From Megalopta genalis (lineage: Eukaryota; Arthropoda; Insecta; Hymenoptera; Halictidae), in contig NW_027476111.1 of NCBI RefSeq assembly GCF_051020955.1, positions 124,001 to 188,000 on the forward strand: 64,000 nucleotides of DNA, in the 5' to 3' direction. The notes below the pieces were generated by a model. The model made no database searches. It had not been told where the DNA came from and was given only the letters and a program-made list of their open reading frames with translations. Shown one piece after another: positions 31,670 to 43,255 of this stretch (positions within the stretch are counted from its first letter, which is position 1; the number at the start of each line of letters is the position of its first letter). The position numbers were made by a program, and so were the translations under genes.

Positions 31670-33087
31670 TTTTTTTTTTTTTTTTTTTTTTTATTTTACG
31701 TGGAGGAAATCTGCTCGCCAGACACCCCCCCGCCCCGCCCGGGGGAGCGGGACGAGGGTAGTGTGGGGTTTGACCCACTAAAACCTCCACGGCGACCTGA
31801 GGACGCAGGACCGATCGCTGGCGATTCAACGGGGGAGCCACGGGAACTCTTGAAGAACACTACCGCGGCTCCCCCTCGCCTGGCCGGCCATCAAGATGGT
31901 AACGATGGCCGGCCGCGTCCCGAGGGGAAATAAAATAAATCCTCCCCCCTAAAATCCATTTGAATTCGGCGGCGCGAGGGGTCGCACCCCGCACCGCCCC
32001 GACACGGCGACCGCACGATAGGTGACCAGGGCCCCCGCCCTGATCACAGCGGCCGCCGGGGGGACGACGAGTATGCTGGAGGAGGATCACAATTAGCCCT
32101 CGCCTCCTTCAGGCGACTCGCCATCCCCCACTCACAACAGGGGAGGTCCTCCTATGTTGGCGGGCGGCGGGCAATGAAACCAGCATGTACTGGTACACCC
32201 GCCGCCCGCCTACTCTCAGCTGCCCGGGGTTTCTCGGCGTGGGCGCGCACGCCGTCCCCGAGCACGTCGGGCGGGATCTGTTAGCTCCCGATCCCGCTCG
32301 GCAGCCTCCTTCCGCGACATAACCTCCTCGCAGAAAGAGATTGCTGCCGCCCACTTCCCCGGGCTCTCCAGCATGGCCCCAACTAGGCTGGAGAGTGCGA
32401 GGTCGTGACCGACTTCCCGTTTTAGGACTCGGCGCAGCGCTGAAAAGGCGGGACATTCCTCCAGCGTGTGCTGCGCCGAGTCTTCCTCCGCGCCACAATG
32501 GTGGCACACCGTCGTCGCTTCCCGCCCGATGCGACACAGGTAGACACCGAAGCAGCCATGCCCGGTGAACACCTGCGTCGCTCGGTAGGAGAGCCTGCCA
32601 TGCCGTCTCTCCCGCCACGAGGTGAAGTGCGGCAGGAGAGCCCCGGGGACGCGCTCGCCGGCGTGGGAGCAAAGCTCGGAACGCCATCTGGCGAGCGCTA
32701 GTCGCCGGGCCTGGAGCCCGAAGCCCTCGACCGTCTCTCGCTCCGGCGGGGCCCCTCGAGCACGGCTGGCGATGCTAGTGCGCCTATAAACATAGGCGCG
32801 CACCGCCGCCTGAAGCTCGAAGGGAAGTTCTCCCGCCAGAGCAAGCGCCGCCACGGTAGACGTGGTGCGGTAACCTCTTATGAGGCGGATAGCCATCCGC
32901 CTCTGCAGCCGGCGCAACAACAGCGTGTTGCGCCGGCTGGTCATCACGTACGGCGCCCATATTGGGGCACCGTATAAGGCCATAGACCGCACCACGCCCA
33001 GGTATAGGCGGCGCACCAAATCTCCCGGTCCCCCGAGGTTGGGCAGCAGGCGGCCCAAAGAGGCCGCCGCCTTTTCGACTCGGGGGA
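31670..33087 (-). mobile_element. Family A copy A8: short 5'-truncated copy
   Basis: 1.4 kb, the shortest copy in the window: 23-nt poly(A), 3'UTR to 32215, and the last part of ORF2. The 5' junction is CGGGGGA then AACC; the boundary is uncertain by one A. Confidence 0.92.
32216..33087 (-). pseudogene. Family A ORF2 C-terminal fragment, copy A8
   Basis: About 289 codons from residue 759 to the stop: no endonuclease, no RT motifs; the post-RT region and CCHC (C952/C955/H964/C969 in full-length numbering) remain. The repeat-derived ATG at 33098 opens a different frame of 104 codons, so no ORF2-frame start exists. Confidence 0.88.
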
Positions 33088-33102
33088 AACCTTGACATAA
33101 CC
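33088..33102. repeat. Telomere-like repeat tract between A8 and A9
   Basis: One unit plus AACC (15 bp). Confidence 0.93.
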
Positions 33103-33649
33103 TTTTTTTTTTTTTTTTTTTTTTTTTATTTTACGTGGAGGAAATCTGCTCGCCAGACACCCCCGCCACGCCCGGGGGAGCGGGACGAGGGTAGTGTGGG
33201 GTTTGACCCACTAAAACCTCCACGGCGACCTGAGGACGCAGGACCGATCGCTGGCGATTCAACGGGGGAGCCACGGGAACTCTTGAAGAACACTACCGCG
33301 GCTCCCCCACGCCTGGCCGGCCATCAAGATGGTAACGATGGCCGGCCGCGTCCCGGGGGGTGATAAATCCTCCCCCCTAAAATCCATTTTAATTTAAATT
33401 CGGCGGCGCGAGGGGTCGCACCCCGCACAGCCCCGACACGGCGACCGCGCGATAGGTGACCAGGGCCCCCGCCCTGATCACAGCGGCCGCCGGGGAGACG
33501 ACGAGTATATTGGAGGAGGATCACAGTTAACCCTCGCCTCCTTCAGGCGACTCGTCATCCCCAACTCCCAACAGTGGAGGTCCTCCTCTGTTGGCGGGCG
33601 GCGGGCAATGAAACCAGCATGTTCTGGTACACCCGCCGCCCGCCTACTC

Positions 33650-36600
33650 TCAGCTGCCCGGGGTTTCTCGGCGTGGGCGCGCACGCCGTCCCCGGGCACG
33701 TCGGGCGGGATCTGTAAGCTCCCGATCCCGCTCGGCAGCCTCCTTCCGCGACATAACCTCCTCGCAGAAAGAGAATGCTGCCGCCCACTTCCCCGGGCTC
33801 TCCAGCATGGCCCCAACTAGGCTGGAGAGTGCGAGGTCGTGACCGACTTCCCGTTTTAGGACTCGACGCAGCGCTGAAAAGGCGGGACATTCCTCCAGCG
33901 TGTGCTGCGCCGAGTCTTCCTCCGCGCCACAATGGTGGCACACCGTCGTCGCTTCCCGCCCGATGCGACACAGGTAGACACCGAAGCAGCCATGCCCGGT
34001 GAACACCTGCGTCGCTCGGTAGGAGAGCCTGCCATGCCGTCTCTCCCGCCACGAGGTGAAGTGCGGCAGGAGAGCCCCGGGGACGCGCTCGCCGGCGTGG
34101 GAGCAAAGCTCGGCACGCCATCTGGCGAGCGCTAGTCGCCGGGCCTGGAGCTCGAAGCCCTCGACCGTCTCACGCTCCGGCGGGGCCCCTCGAGCACGGC
34201 TGGCGATGCTAGTGCGCCTATAAACATAGGCGCGCACCGCCGCTTGAAGCTCGAAGGGAAGTTCTCCCGCCAGAGCAAGCGCCGCCACGGTAGACGTGGT
34301 GCGGTAACCTCTTATGAGGCGGATGGCCATCCGCCTCTGCAGCCGGCGCAACAACAGCGTGTTGCGCCGGCTGGTCATCACGTACGGCGCCCAGATTGGG
34401 GCACCGTATAAGGCCATAGACCGCACCACGCCCAGGTATAGGCGGCGCACCAAATCTCCCGGTCCCCCGAGGTTGGGCAGCAGGCGGCCCAAAGAGGCCG
34501 CCGCCTTTTCGACTCCGGGGACGAGACGGTCGAGATGCGCATCGAAGCACCAGTGGCTGTCGAGGATCAGTCCGAGATATTTCAACTCGGACTTCACCTC
34601 GACGCAGGCTTCTCCAACCCGGATCCACGATCTGGCCGGTGGCCGAGACCGAGGCCGTCCGTGGAACCAGACAGCCTCGGCCTTCTCCGGGGCTATTTTC
34701 AGCCCCAGATCGCGGATCCTCGCGACGACGGCTGCCACCGCAACCTCTGCTCGTCGGATGGTCCTCTCGAAGGTACTCCCGACGGCGACCACCAACGTGT
34801 CGTCCGCGTAGCAGACGAGGGTGGCACCGTCGGGCAGGGAGGCCTTCTCCAGGACCGCGTTGTAACCCAGGTCCCACAGGAGCGGTCCTAAAACGGACCC
34901 CTGCGGGACCCCGCGGACCACTTCCCTCCGTATCATCCCGTACCGGCCCGGGTATTCGACCCACCTGTCCCGCAGGTAGGCTCCGATCACCCGCCTCAGA
35001 TAGGGAGGCACCTGGTGATCGACGAGGGCCTCCCTAATGGCGGACCAGGGCAGGGTGTTGAACGCATTGACGATGTCAATGGACACCGCCAAGCACACCC
35101 CGCCCCTTGCCACGGCATTATCCGAGAGGGACTTGAGACGGTCGATAGCGTCGACCGTCGATCGCCCCTCCCGGAAGCCAAACTGGCAGTCCGCTAGATC
35201 GGGGCCGTCGCGGGACAGGTGTCTGGAGAGGCGGGCAACAATGATCTTCTCGAAGATCTTGCCCGCCTCATCCAGGAGACAAATGGGCCGGTACGCGGAG
35301 GGAGAATCCCCCGGCCTCCCATCCTTCCTCAAGAGGACCATCCGACTTTCTCTCCATAGGTCGGGGAACGTCCCCGACCTCAGGAGCCCAGAGTAGAGGC
35401 TCCTCAGCCTCTCCCCCAGGACGCTCGCGGCGAGCAACCAGACCCGGCCGGGGATACCGTCCGGCCCCGGGGCGGTATTCTTGCCCCGGAGCCATTTGAC
35501 GACCCCGGCCATCTCCTCCGGCGCGACCTCAAGATCCGGGGACCACTCATGTTCCTCTGGCTCAGGGACGGGCCGGGACGCCTTCACGCTAACGGGGAAT
35601 AAAGCGTCCACGACCCGCCCGAGCAGCCCCGGATCCAGGCTCTCCGTCACGGGGGGCGCCCAGGGGCGTAATCGTCCCAATGCCATCTTGTATGGGCGCC
35701 CCCACGGATCTCGGTTCAGAGAGCCGAGGAGATCGCGCCAGGCCTGGTCCTTCGCTCGCCTGATGGCCAGCTGCAGGGCGACCACCTTCTCCCGATATCG
35801 CCCGTACAGCTGGGCAGCCAGCACGTCGTCCGTACGTCGTCGTCGACGGGCGCGAGCGTACTGGCGCCGCGCGTGGACGCACTCGGTGCGTAATTCCGCT
35901 ATTTCGCGCGACCACCAGTACACCGCCTTCCTCGGGAAGACCCTGGCCCGGGGCATGGCGACGTCGCAAATCGACGTCATTGCGCCCCGGAACCAATGGG
36001 CCTCCCCATTCCCGTCGACTGGCCAGGCCGGTGTTGCTGGCCAGGCCACGACGTGGGCTGCCGCCATCAGAGCGTCCTGGTCGAGGCGCTTCAGCGCCCA
36101 CCGCGGCTGAGGCGAACCGTCATCGGCGGGGCGACGACGGGGTGTCGATGTTAGGGCGGCGGAGAGGTCGAGAACTATGTATCTATGGTCAGACAACGTC
36201 TCGACCCCTTCCGCCACCCTCCACCCCGTAATACGGCGCGCGGCCGGGGGCGTTGCCCACGAAAGGTCAACGATGGACCCCCCGTTATGCCGCACGCACG
36301 TATGGACCGAGCCCGTGTTCAGGAGACGGAGCTCCAGTCCCGCCGCCCAATCCAGCACCTCCCGGCCCCTCGAATCAGTCCCGGGGGAACCCCAAGGCGT
36401 GGCCTTGGCATTGAAGTCCCCCAGGACCAGCACCGGACGGGGATGGCAGCGGGAGACGCATCTCCCTACCCCGTCCAGATACTGCTCAAACTCTTCGAGG
36501 GACCACCTTGGAGGTGCGTATATCGCCACAACCGCGGTGCCGCCCCAATCAACGGCCACGTATCCCAGGCCGCGCTCGATAAGCGAGCACGGCGGGGACC

Positions 36601-36793
36601 CCGGCCTCCCAGCCCAAATAATCGCGGCGGAGCCAATCGAGTCCCCCATCCAGTGTGGATGTTTGGGCACCCTGTGCGGCTCCGCCACGACTGCCAACCC
36701 GGCACCCTGCTCGGCCAGGCATTGAAACAGGAGATCCTGCGCCCTGGCCGAGCAGTTGAGATTAACTTGTATTATCGGGCCCGGGGGCCCCAT
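33650..36793 (-). CDS. Family A ORF2: endonuclease-reverse transcriptase, copy A9
   Basis: Complete 1047 codons, motifs intact. Own changes include R29Q, A133P beside GDFNAK, D626V immediately before motif B (REVVRGVPQGS), and R760G. D626V is the only visible change next to an RT motif in a complete ORF2 and could affect activity. Lacks its own 5'UTR, so expression would need an external promoter. Confidence 0.93.
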   Translation of the reverse strand: MGPPGPIIQVNLNCSARAQDLLFQCLAEQGAGLAVVAEPHRVPKHPHWMGDSIGSAAIIWAGRPGSPPCSLIERGLGYVAVDWGGTAVVAIYAPPRWSLEEFEQYLDGVGRCVSRCHPRPVLVLGDFNAKATPWGSPGTDSRGREVLDWAAGLELRLLNTGSVHTCVRHNGGSIVDLSWATPPAARRITGWRVAEGVETLSDHRYIVLDLSAALTSTPRRRPADDGSPQPRWALKRLDQDALMAAAHVVAWPATPAWPVDGNGEAHWFRGAMTSICDVAMPRARVFPRKAVYWWSREIAELRTECVHARRQYARARRRRRTDDVLAAQLYGRYREKVVALQLAIRRAKDQAWRDLLGSLNRDPWGRPYKMALGRLRPWAPPVTESLDPGLLGRVVDALFPVSVKASRPVPEPEEHEWSPDLEVAPEEMAGVVKWLRGKNTAPGPDGIPGRVWLLAASVLGERLRSLYSGLLRSGTFPDLWRESRMVLLRKDGRPGDSPSAYRPICLLDEAGKIFEKIIVARLSRHLSRDGPDLADCQFGFREGRSTVDAIDRLKSLSDNAVARGGVCLAVSIDIVNAFNTLPWSAIREALVDHQVPPYLRRVIGAYLRDRWVEYPGRYGMIRREVVRGVPQGSVLGPLLWDLGYNAVLEKASLPDGATLVCYADDTLVVAVGSTFERTIRRAEVAVAAVVARIRDLGLKIAPEKAEAVWFHGRPRSRPPARSWIRVGEACVEVKSELKYLGLILDSHWCFDAHLDRLVPGVEKAAASLGRLLPNLGGPGDLVRRLYLGVVRSMALYGAPIWAPYVMTSRRNTLLLRRLQRRMAIRLIRGYRTTSTVAALALAGELPFELQAAVRAYVYRRTSIASRARGAPPERETVEGFELQARRLALARWRAELCSHAGERVPGALLPHFTSWRERRHGRLSYRATQVFTGHGCFGVYLCRIGREATTVCHHCGAEEDSAQHTLEECPAFSALRRVLKREVGHDLALSSLVGAMLESPGKWAAAFSFCEEVMSRKEAAERDRELTDPARRARGRRARPRRETPGS

Positions 36794-37368
36794 TACACAG
36801 CCGTGTCCATCGCCGTCACGGCCGCGGATGCAGTGGCGTCTGGGACTTTAGTGGCCCCATCCGCCCACGCGGGCGCGGCGGTAGCATCAGGCGGTGCCGC
36901 CTTTTCGTTGCTGGCCACGGTGGTCGCTGCCTTGGCCATCGTGGTTTCCTTCCCTTTTTTATTGAATCTGGCAGACGACCTTTGGCCGCCTACCTTGCCT
37001 CGCCTCGCACTGACAGGACACGCCCGGCCGCCGAGGCGGTGACCAGAAGGCCTGCCCGCGCCCGCACAAAGCGGACAATTGGGCGTGGCCGTACAGGCTG
37101 CCACCTTATGGTCCCGACTGCCGCATCTATAGCAGCAGTCGGACCTATCCTCGGCAGAAGTGCACCGCTGACTGGTGTGGCCAACATCAAGGCAACGGTA
37201 ACACTGCAGAGGCCGGGCACTCAGGGCCTCCACGGCTGCATGGGTCCAGCCGATGGTTATCCGGCCCGCGACAGCAACCTTGCGAGCGGCCGCGGCAGGA
37301 CATCGGACCCAGAGGGTGCCCAATCCCGAGGGGGAAGACCGGATTTCGCCGGTATTGATGTCCCCCTC
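36793..37368 (-). pseudogene. Family A ORF1 fragment, copy A9 (zinc-knuckle end)
   Basis: About 191 codons from residue 541 (EGDINTGE) to the TAA overlapping the ORF2 start. Contains all three zinc knuckles. No in-frame ATG at the truncation junction; the repeat ATG there is out of frame. Confidence 0.9.
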
Positions 37369-37383
37369 AACCTTGACATAACC
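37369..37383. repeat. Telomere-like repeat tract between A9 and A10
   Basis: One unit plus AACC (15 bp). Confidence 0.93.
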
Positions 37384-37916
37384 TTTTTTTTTTTTTTTTT
37401 ATTTTACGTGGAGGAAATCTGCTCACCAGACACCCCCGCCCCGCCCGGGGGAGCAGGACGAGGGTAGTGTGGGGATTGACCCACTAAAACCTCCACGGCG
37501 ACCTGAGGACGCAGGACCGATCGCTGGCGATTCAACGGGGGAGCCACGGGAACTCTTGAAGAACACTACCGCGGCTCCCCCTCGCCTGGCCGGCCATCAA
37601 GATGGTATCGATGGCCGGCCGCGTCCCGGGGGGAGATAAATCCTCCCCCCTAGAATCCATTTAAATTCGGCGGCGCGAGGGGTCGCACCCCGCACCACCC
37701 CGACACGGCGACCGCGCGATAGGTGACCAAGGCCCCCGCCCTGATCACAGCGGCCGCCGGGGGGACGACGAGTATATTGGAGGAGGATCACAGTTAACAC
37801 TCGCCTCCCTCAGACGACTCGTCATCCCCCACTCCCAACAGTGGACGTCCTCCTCTGTTGGCGGGCGGCGGGCAATGAAACCAGAATATTCTGGTACACC
37901 CGCCGCCCGCCTACTC

Positions 37917-40900
37917 TCAGCTGCCCGGGTTTCGTCGGCGTGGGCGCGCACGCCGTTCCCGGGCACGTCGGGCGGGATCTGTAAGCTCCCGATCCCGCTC
38001 GGCAGCCTCCTTCCGCGACATAACCTCCTCGCAGAAAGAGATTGCTGCCGCCCACTTCCCCGGGCCCTCCAGCATGGCCCCAACTAGGCTGGAGAGTGCG
38101 AGGTCGTGACCGACTTCCCGTTTTAGGACTCGGCGCAGCGCTGAAAAGGCGGGACATTCCTCCAGCGTGTGCTGCGCCGAGTCTTCCTCCGCGCCACAAT
38201 GGTGGCACACCGTCGTCGCTTCCCGCCCGATGCGACACAGGTAGACACCGAAGCAGCCATGCCCGGTGAACACCTGCGTCGCTCGGTAGGAGAGCCTGCC
38301 ATGCCGTCTCTCCCGCCACGAGGTGAAGTGCGGCAGGAGAGCCCCGGGGACGCGCTCGCCGGCGTGGGAGCAAAGCTCGGCACGCCATCTGGCGAGCGCT
38401 AGTCTCCGGGCCTGGAGCTCGAAGCCCTCGACCGTCTCTCGCTCCGGCGGGGCCCCTCGAGCACGGCTGGCGATGCTTGTGCGCCCATAAACATAGGCGC
38501 GCACCGCCGCCTGAAGCTCGAAGGGAAGTTCTCCCGCCAGAGCAAGCGCCGCCACGGTAGACGTGGTGCGGTAACCTCTTATGAGGCGGATGGCCATCCG
38601 CCTCTGCAGCCGGCGCAACAATAGCGTGTTGCGCCGGCTGGTCATCACGTACGGCGCCCATATTGGGGCACCGTATAAGGCCATAGACCGCACCACGCCC
38701 AGGTATAGGCGGCGCACCAAATCTCCCGGTCCCCCGAGGTTGGGCAGCAGGCGGCCCAAAGAGGCCGCCGCCTTTTCGACTCGGGGGACGAGACGGTCGA
38801 GATGCGCATCGAAGCACCAGTGGCTGTCGAGGATCAGTCCGAGATATTTCAACTCGGACTTCACCTCGACGCAGGCTTCTCCAACCCGGATCCACGATGT
38901 GGCCGGTGGCCGAGACCGAGGCCGTCCGTGAAACCAGACAGCCTCGGCCTTCTCCGGGGCTATTTTCAGCCCCAGATCGCGGATCCTCGCGACGACGGCT
39001 GCCACCGCAACCTCTGCTCGACGGATGGTCCTCTCGAAGGTACTCCCGACGGCGACCACCAACGTGTCGTCCGCGTAGCAGACGAGGGTGGCACCGTCGG
39101 GCAGGGAGGCCCTTTCCAGGACCGCGTTGTAACCTAGGTCCCACAGGAGCGGTCCTAAAACGGACCCCTGCGGGACCCCGCGGTCCACTTCCCTCCGTAT
39201 CATCCCGCACCGGCCCGGGTATTCAACCCACCTGTCCCGCAGGTAGGCCCCGATCACCCGCCTCAGATAGGGAGGCACCTGGTGATCGACGAGGGCCTCC
39301 CTAATGGCGGACCAGGGCAGGGTGTTGAACGCATTGACGATGTCAATGGACACCGCCAAGCACACCCCGCCCCTTGCCACGGCATTGTCCGAGAGGGACT
39401 TGAGACGGTCGATTGCGTCGACCGTCGATCGCCCCTCCCGGAAGCCAAACTGGCAGTCCGCCAGATCTGGGCCGTCGCGGGACAGGTGTCTGGAGAGGCG
39501 GGCAACAATGATCTTCTCGAAGATCTTGCCCGCCTCATCCAGGAGACAAATGGGCCGGTACGCGGAGGGAGAATCCCCCGGCCTCCCATCCTTCCTCAAG
39601 AGGACCATCCGACTTTCTCTCCATAGGTCGGGGAACGTCCCCGACCTCAGGAGCCCAGAGTAGAGGCTCCTCAGCCTCTCGCCCAGGACGCTCGCGGCGA
39701 GCAGCCAGACCCGGCCGGGGATACCGTCCGGCCCCGGGGCGGTATTCTTGCCCCGGAGCCATTTGACGACCCCGGCCATCTCCTCCGGCGCGACCTCAAG
39801 ATCCGGGGACCACTCATGTTCCTCTGGCTCAGGGACAGGCCGGGACGCCTCCCCGCTAACGGGGAATAAAGCGTCCACGACCCGCCCGAGCAGCCCCGGA
39901 TCCAGGCTCTCCGTCACGGGGGGCGCCCAGGGACGCAATCGTCCCAATGCCATCTTGTATGGGCGCCCCCACGGATCTCGGTTCAGAGAGCCGAGGAGAT
40001 CGCGCCAGGCCTGGTCCTTTGCCCGCCTGATGGCCAGCTGTAGGGCGACCACCTTCTCCCGATATAGCCCGTACAGCTGGGCAGCCAGCACGTCGTCCGT
40101 TCGTCGTCGTCGACGAGCGCGAGCGTACTGGCGTCGCGCGCGAACGCACTCGGTGCGTAATTCCGCTATCTCGCGCGACCACCAGTACACCGCCTTCCTC
40201 GGGAAGACCCTGGCCCGTGGCATGGCGACGTCGCAAACCGACGTCATTGCGCCCCGGAACCAATTGGCCTCCCCATTCCCGTCGACTGGCCCGGTCGGTG
40301 TTGCTGGCCAGGCCACGACGTGGGCTGCCGCCATCAGAGCGTCCTGGTCGAGGCGCTTCAGCGCCCACCGCGGTCGAGGCGAACCCTCATCGGCGGGGCG
40401 ACGACGGGGTGTCGATGGTGGGGCGGCGGAGAGGTCGAGAACTATGTATCTGTGGTCAGACAACGTCTCGACCCCTTCCGCCACCCTCCACCCCGTAATA
40501 CGGCGCGCGGCCGGGGGCGTTGCCCACGAAAGGTCAACGATGGACCCCCCGTTATGCCGCACGCAAGTATGGACCGAGCCCTTGTTCAGGAGACGGAGCT
40601 CCAGTCCCGCCGCCCAATCCAGCACCTCCCGGCCCCTCGAATCAGTCCCGGGGGAACCCCAAGGCGTGGCCTTGGCATTGAAGTCCCCCAGGACCAGCAC
40701 CGGACGGGGATGGCAGCGGGAGACGCATCTCCCTACCCCGTCCAGATACTGCTCAAACTCTTCGAGGGACCACCTTGGAGGTGCGTATATCGCCACAACC
40801 GCGGTTCCGCCCCAATCAACGGCCACGTATCCCAGGCCGCGCTCGATAAGCGAGCACGGCGGGGACCCCGACCTCCCAGCCCAAATAATCGCGGCGGAGC

Positions 40901-41060
40901 CAATCGAGTCCCCCATCCAGTGTGGATGTTTGGGGACCCTGTGCGGCTCCGCCACGACTGCCAACCCGGCGCCCCGCTCGGCCATGCATTGAAACAGGAG
41001 ATCCTGCGCTCTGGCCGAGCAGTTGAGGTTAACTTGTATTATCGGGCCCAGGGGCCCCAT
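37917..41060 (-). CDS. Family A ORF2: endonuclease-reverse transcriptase, copy A10
   Basis: Complete 1047 codons, all motifs present. Copy-specific changes: P4L, T160K in the endonuclease, K650R, R721T, and an altered C-terminus (ARERRARPRRRNPGS). TAATG start at 41060. Confidence 0.95.
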   Translation of the reverse strand: MGPLGPIIQVNLNCSARAQDLLFQCMAERGAGLAVVAEPHRVPKHPHWMGDSIGSAAIIWAGRSGSPPCSLIERGLGYVAVDWGGTAVVAIYAPPRWSLEEFEQYLDGVGRCVSRCHPRPVLVLGDFNAKATPWGSPGTDSRGREVLDWAAGLELRLLNKGSVHTCVRHNGGSIVDLSWATPPAARRITGWRVAEGVETLSDHRYIVLDLSAAPPSTPRRRPADEGSPRPRWALKRLDQDALMAAAHVVAWPATPTGPVDGNGEANWFRGAMTSVCDVAMPRARVFPRKAVYWWSREIAELRTECVRARRQYARARRRRRTDDVLAAQLYGLYREKVVALQLAIRRAKDQAWRDLLGSLNRDPWGRPYKMALGRLRPWAPPVTESLDPGLLGRVVDALFPVSGEASRPVPEPEEHEWSPDLEVAPEEMAGVVKWLRGKNTAPGPDGIPGRVWLLAASVLGERLRSLYSGLLRSGTFPDLWRESRMVLLRKDGRPGDSPSAYRPICLLDEAGKIFEKIIVARLSRHLSRDGPDLADCQFGFREGRSTVDAIDRLKSLSDNAVARGGVCLAVSIDIVNAFNTLPWSAIREALVDHQVPPYLRRVIGAYLRDRWVEYPGRCGMIRREVDRGVPQGSVLGPLLWDLGYNAVLERASLPDGATLVCYADDTLVVAVGSTFERTIRRAEVAVAAVVARIRDLGLKIAPEKAEAVWFHGRPRSRPPATSWIRVGEACVEVKSELKYLGLILDSHWCFDAHLDRLVPRVEKAAASLGRLLPNLGGPGDLVRRLYLGVVRSMALYGAPIWAPYVMTSRRNTLLLRRLQRRMAIRLIRGYRTTSTVAALALAGELPFELQAAVRAYVYGRTSIASRARGAPPERETVEGFELQARRLALARWRAELCSHAGERVPGALLPHFTSWRERRHGRLSYRATQVFTGHGCFGVYLCRIGREATTVCHHCGAEEDSAQHTLEECPAFSALRRVLKREVGHDLALSSLVGAMLEGPGKWAAAISFCEEVMSRKEAAERDRELTDPARRARERRARPRRRNPGS

Positions 41061-43255
41061 TACACAGCCGTGTCCATCGCCGTCACGGCCGCGGATGCGG
41101 TGGCGTCTGGGACTTTAACGGCCCCATCCGCCCCCGCGGGTGCGGCGGTAGCATCAGGCGGTGCCGCCTTTTTGTTGCTGGCTACGGTGGTCGCTGCCTT
41201 GCCCATCGTGGTTTCCTTCCCTTTTTTATTGAATCTGGCAGACGACCTTTGGCCGCCTCCCTTGCCTCGTCCCGCACTGGCAGGACAAGCCCGGCTGCCG
41301 AGGCGGTGACCAGACGGCTTGCCCGCGCCCGCACAAAGGGGACAATTGGGCGTGGCCGTACAGGCTGCCACCTTATGGTCCCGACTGCCGCATCTATAGC
41401 AGCAGTCGGACCTATCCTCGGCAGCAGTGCACCGCTGACTGGTGTGGCCAACACCAAGGCAGCGGTAACACTGCAGAGGCCGCGCACTCAGGGCCTCCAC
41501 GGCTGCCTGGGTCCAGCCGACGGTTATCCGGCCCGCGACAGCAACCTTGCGAGCGGCCGCGGCAGGACATCGGACCCAGAGAGTGCCCAATCCCGAGGGG
41601 GAAGACCGGATTTCGCCGGTATTGATGTCCCCCTCGCTGCACCCGCCCACGCGGGCAACAGCCGCAGCGACCTCCGCCGGCGTGGTCGAATCGACCAGGC
41701 CGCGCACCCTAAGGTCAGCTTTTTTGACCGGACGCGCGACCTTTACGCCGGTGCCTGCCAGCGCTTCCGCCACTTTTGTGGCGAGGACGGTGGCCTTGGC
41801 GGCCCCATCGGTGCCAGGGACCTCCAAAATTAACCCCCCAGTCACCGCCCTTCGCGGCCTCAGCGAGGCGATGCCAATTTCTGCCAGGTCCACCTTGGAC
41901 CTGGCAGTGGCCATCGCCTGCGCGTAAGTAATGTCCACGCCAGACGGAACCGTTATGGTAACCGCTGCTGTGCGTGGCGGTCGCGGAGGCAGGGGTGTCT
42001 TCCTGGGGGCCGCCGGGACCACCCGTCCTTTTTTATTATTCGCCGCCGCAGTGGCCTTGGCAGCCGCCTTTTTAGCCTTGCGGCCAACCACCTGGGACCA
42101 CGCCTCCTGGGGCGGAGGCGCGGCAGAGGGTAGCGCCGATTCTGCTCGCGGTCGAGCGGGCTCCGTCTGGGCCGCTATAGCCGCCCCAGCTTTCCCACCT
42201 TTCTTCTTCTTCTTCGTCTTCCGCCCCACCCTGTCCGAAGACTGTGAGGGGACGGACGGCCCAGGTGCCACCGATCGCAGGGCCGAGTCCGTTCGCGGCG
42301 CGAGCTCCCTCCTGAATGACGCCAATTTGGCGTCTATCAGGGCGCTTATCTGCGCCAGAAAATCTGCGGGCGCAGTCGCATGTGGGGGCGAGGACTTTTC
42401 TTGCCCGGAGCGTTGGCAGTCCCGGGCGGCGACGATCGGCGGCGATACTGAGCCCTCTCCCGGGCGCGGCGGCGGAGGCATTGCGGCAGCAGCCGTACTC
42501 GCCTCCACCACCTGCCGGAGCCGAGCCACCTCCGCCCGCAGCTCCGTCATTTGCCCCCTGAGGACGGCATTCTCTGCCTCCAGGGCACGCGTGGCGTCGG
42601 TAGCTGACCTAACCGCAAGCTCGGACACCCCCACCCTGCCGTTTAAGGCGGCCACCCTTAGGGCGCGGGCCAAATTGCCCTTCAGCCCCTTTGACACGCC
42701 GGAGATCCTGGCCACTTCATCCAGGCTCTCCAATATAGCGGCCGCGACATCCCGCGTTGGACGGTTGCGGAAATTTTCCGCTATATCCGTCTCGTCCGGG
42801 AGCGGGACGCTCGACCGCGATGGTCTCGGCACGGGGGCTCCCGGGTCGAATATCGCCGCCACCTCCCTTGCCTCGGCCTCCAGCTGCGAAGCCTCGGCCA
42901 GCCTAAGTTTGGCCTCTGCGAGGCCAACATATTCGCCGGTCGTCGGCGGCCGTCCTCTTTTCCTCGCTGACGACGAGCCCGGGACACTCTGCGATGAGTG
43001 GTGGGAGGAGACAGAGAAATCTGACTCCTCCCCCTCATCGCACTCACCAAGGCCCGCTGCGGTCCTCTTTTTGCCGCGTGTCGCCGAATGCCTCCGCGAC
43101 ACCGGCTCTGTGCATCTTTTGAGGCGCACGATAGGCCCGCGCACCTCCACCTCACGCTCGTTTCCCCCCTCCCCGGTTGTTTGTGAAAAAGTAGACTCCA
43201 TACTTAATCCCACGAGTGTGGTCGGAAAGGAGGTCACCCCGGGTAGAGCCGCCAT
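41060..43255 (-). CDS. Family A ORF1: gag-like zinc-knuckle protein, copy A10
   Basis: Complete 731 aa; used here for residue numbering. Coiled coil 217-252, lysine patch 346-355, zinc knuckles 596-609, 619-632 and 638-657, alanine-rich tail ending DTAV. The ATG at 43255 is the first in frame. Confidence 0.93.
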   Translation of the reverse strand: MAALPGVTSFPTTLVGLSMESTFSQTTGEGGNEREVEVRGPIVRLKRCTEPVSRRHSATRGKKRTAAGLGECDEGEESDFSVSSHHSSQSVPGSSSARKRGRPPTTGEYVGLAEAKLRLAEASQLEAEAREVAAIFDPGAPVPRPSRSSVPLPDETDIAENFRNRPTRDVAAAILESLDEVARISGVSKGLKGNLARALRVAALNGRVGVSELAVRSATDATRALEAENAVLRGQMTELRAEVARLRQVVEASTAAAAMPPPPRPGEGSVSPPIVAARDCQRSGQEKSSPPHATAPADFLAQISALIDAKLASFRRELAPRTDSALRSVAPGPSVPSQSSDRVGRKTKKKKKGGKAGAAIAAQTEPARPRAESALPSAAPPPQEAWSQVVGRKAKKAAAKATAAANNKKGRVVPAAPRKTPLPPRPPRTAAVTITVPSGVDITYAQAMATARSKVDLAEIGIASLRPRRAVTGGLILEVPGTDGAAKATVLATKVAEALAGTGVKVARPVKKADLRVRGLVDSTTPAEVAAAVARVGGCSEGDINTGEIRSSPSGLGTLWVRCPAAAARKVAVAGRITVGWTQAAVEALSARPLQCYRCLGVGHTSQRCTAAEDRSDCCYRCGSRDHKVAACTATPNCPLCAGAGKPSGHRLGSRACPASAGRGKGGGQRSSARFNKKGKETTMGKAATTVASNKKAAPPDATAAPAGADGAVKVPDATASAAVTAMDTAV

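Larger units (their letters stand above)
33103..37368 (-). mobile_element. Family A copy A9: 5'-truncated in ORF1
   Basis: 4.27 kb on minus, 25-nt poly(A), 3'UTR to 33649, complete ORF2, and the last quarter of ORF1. The 5' end at 37368 meets AACC directly. Confidence 0.93.
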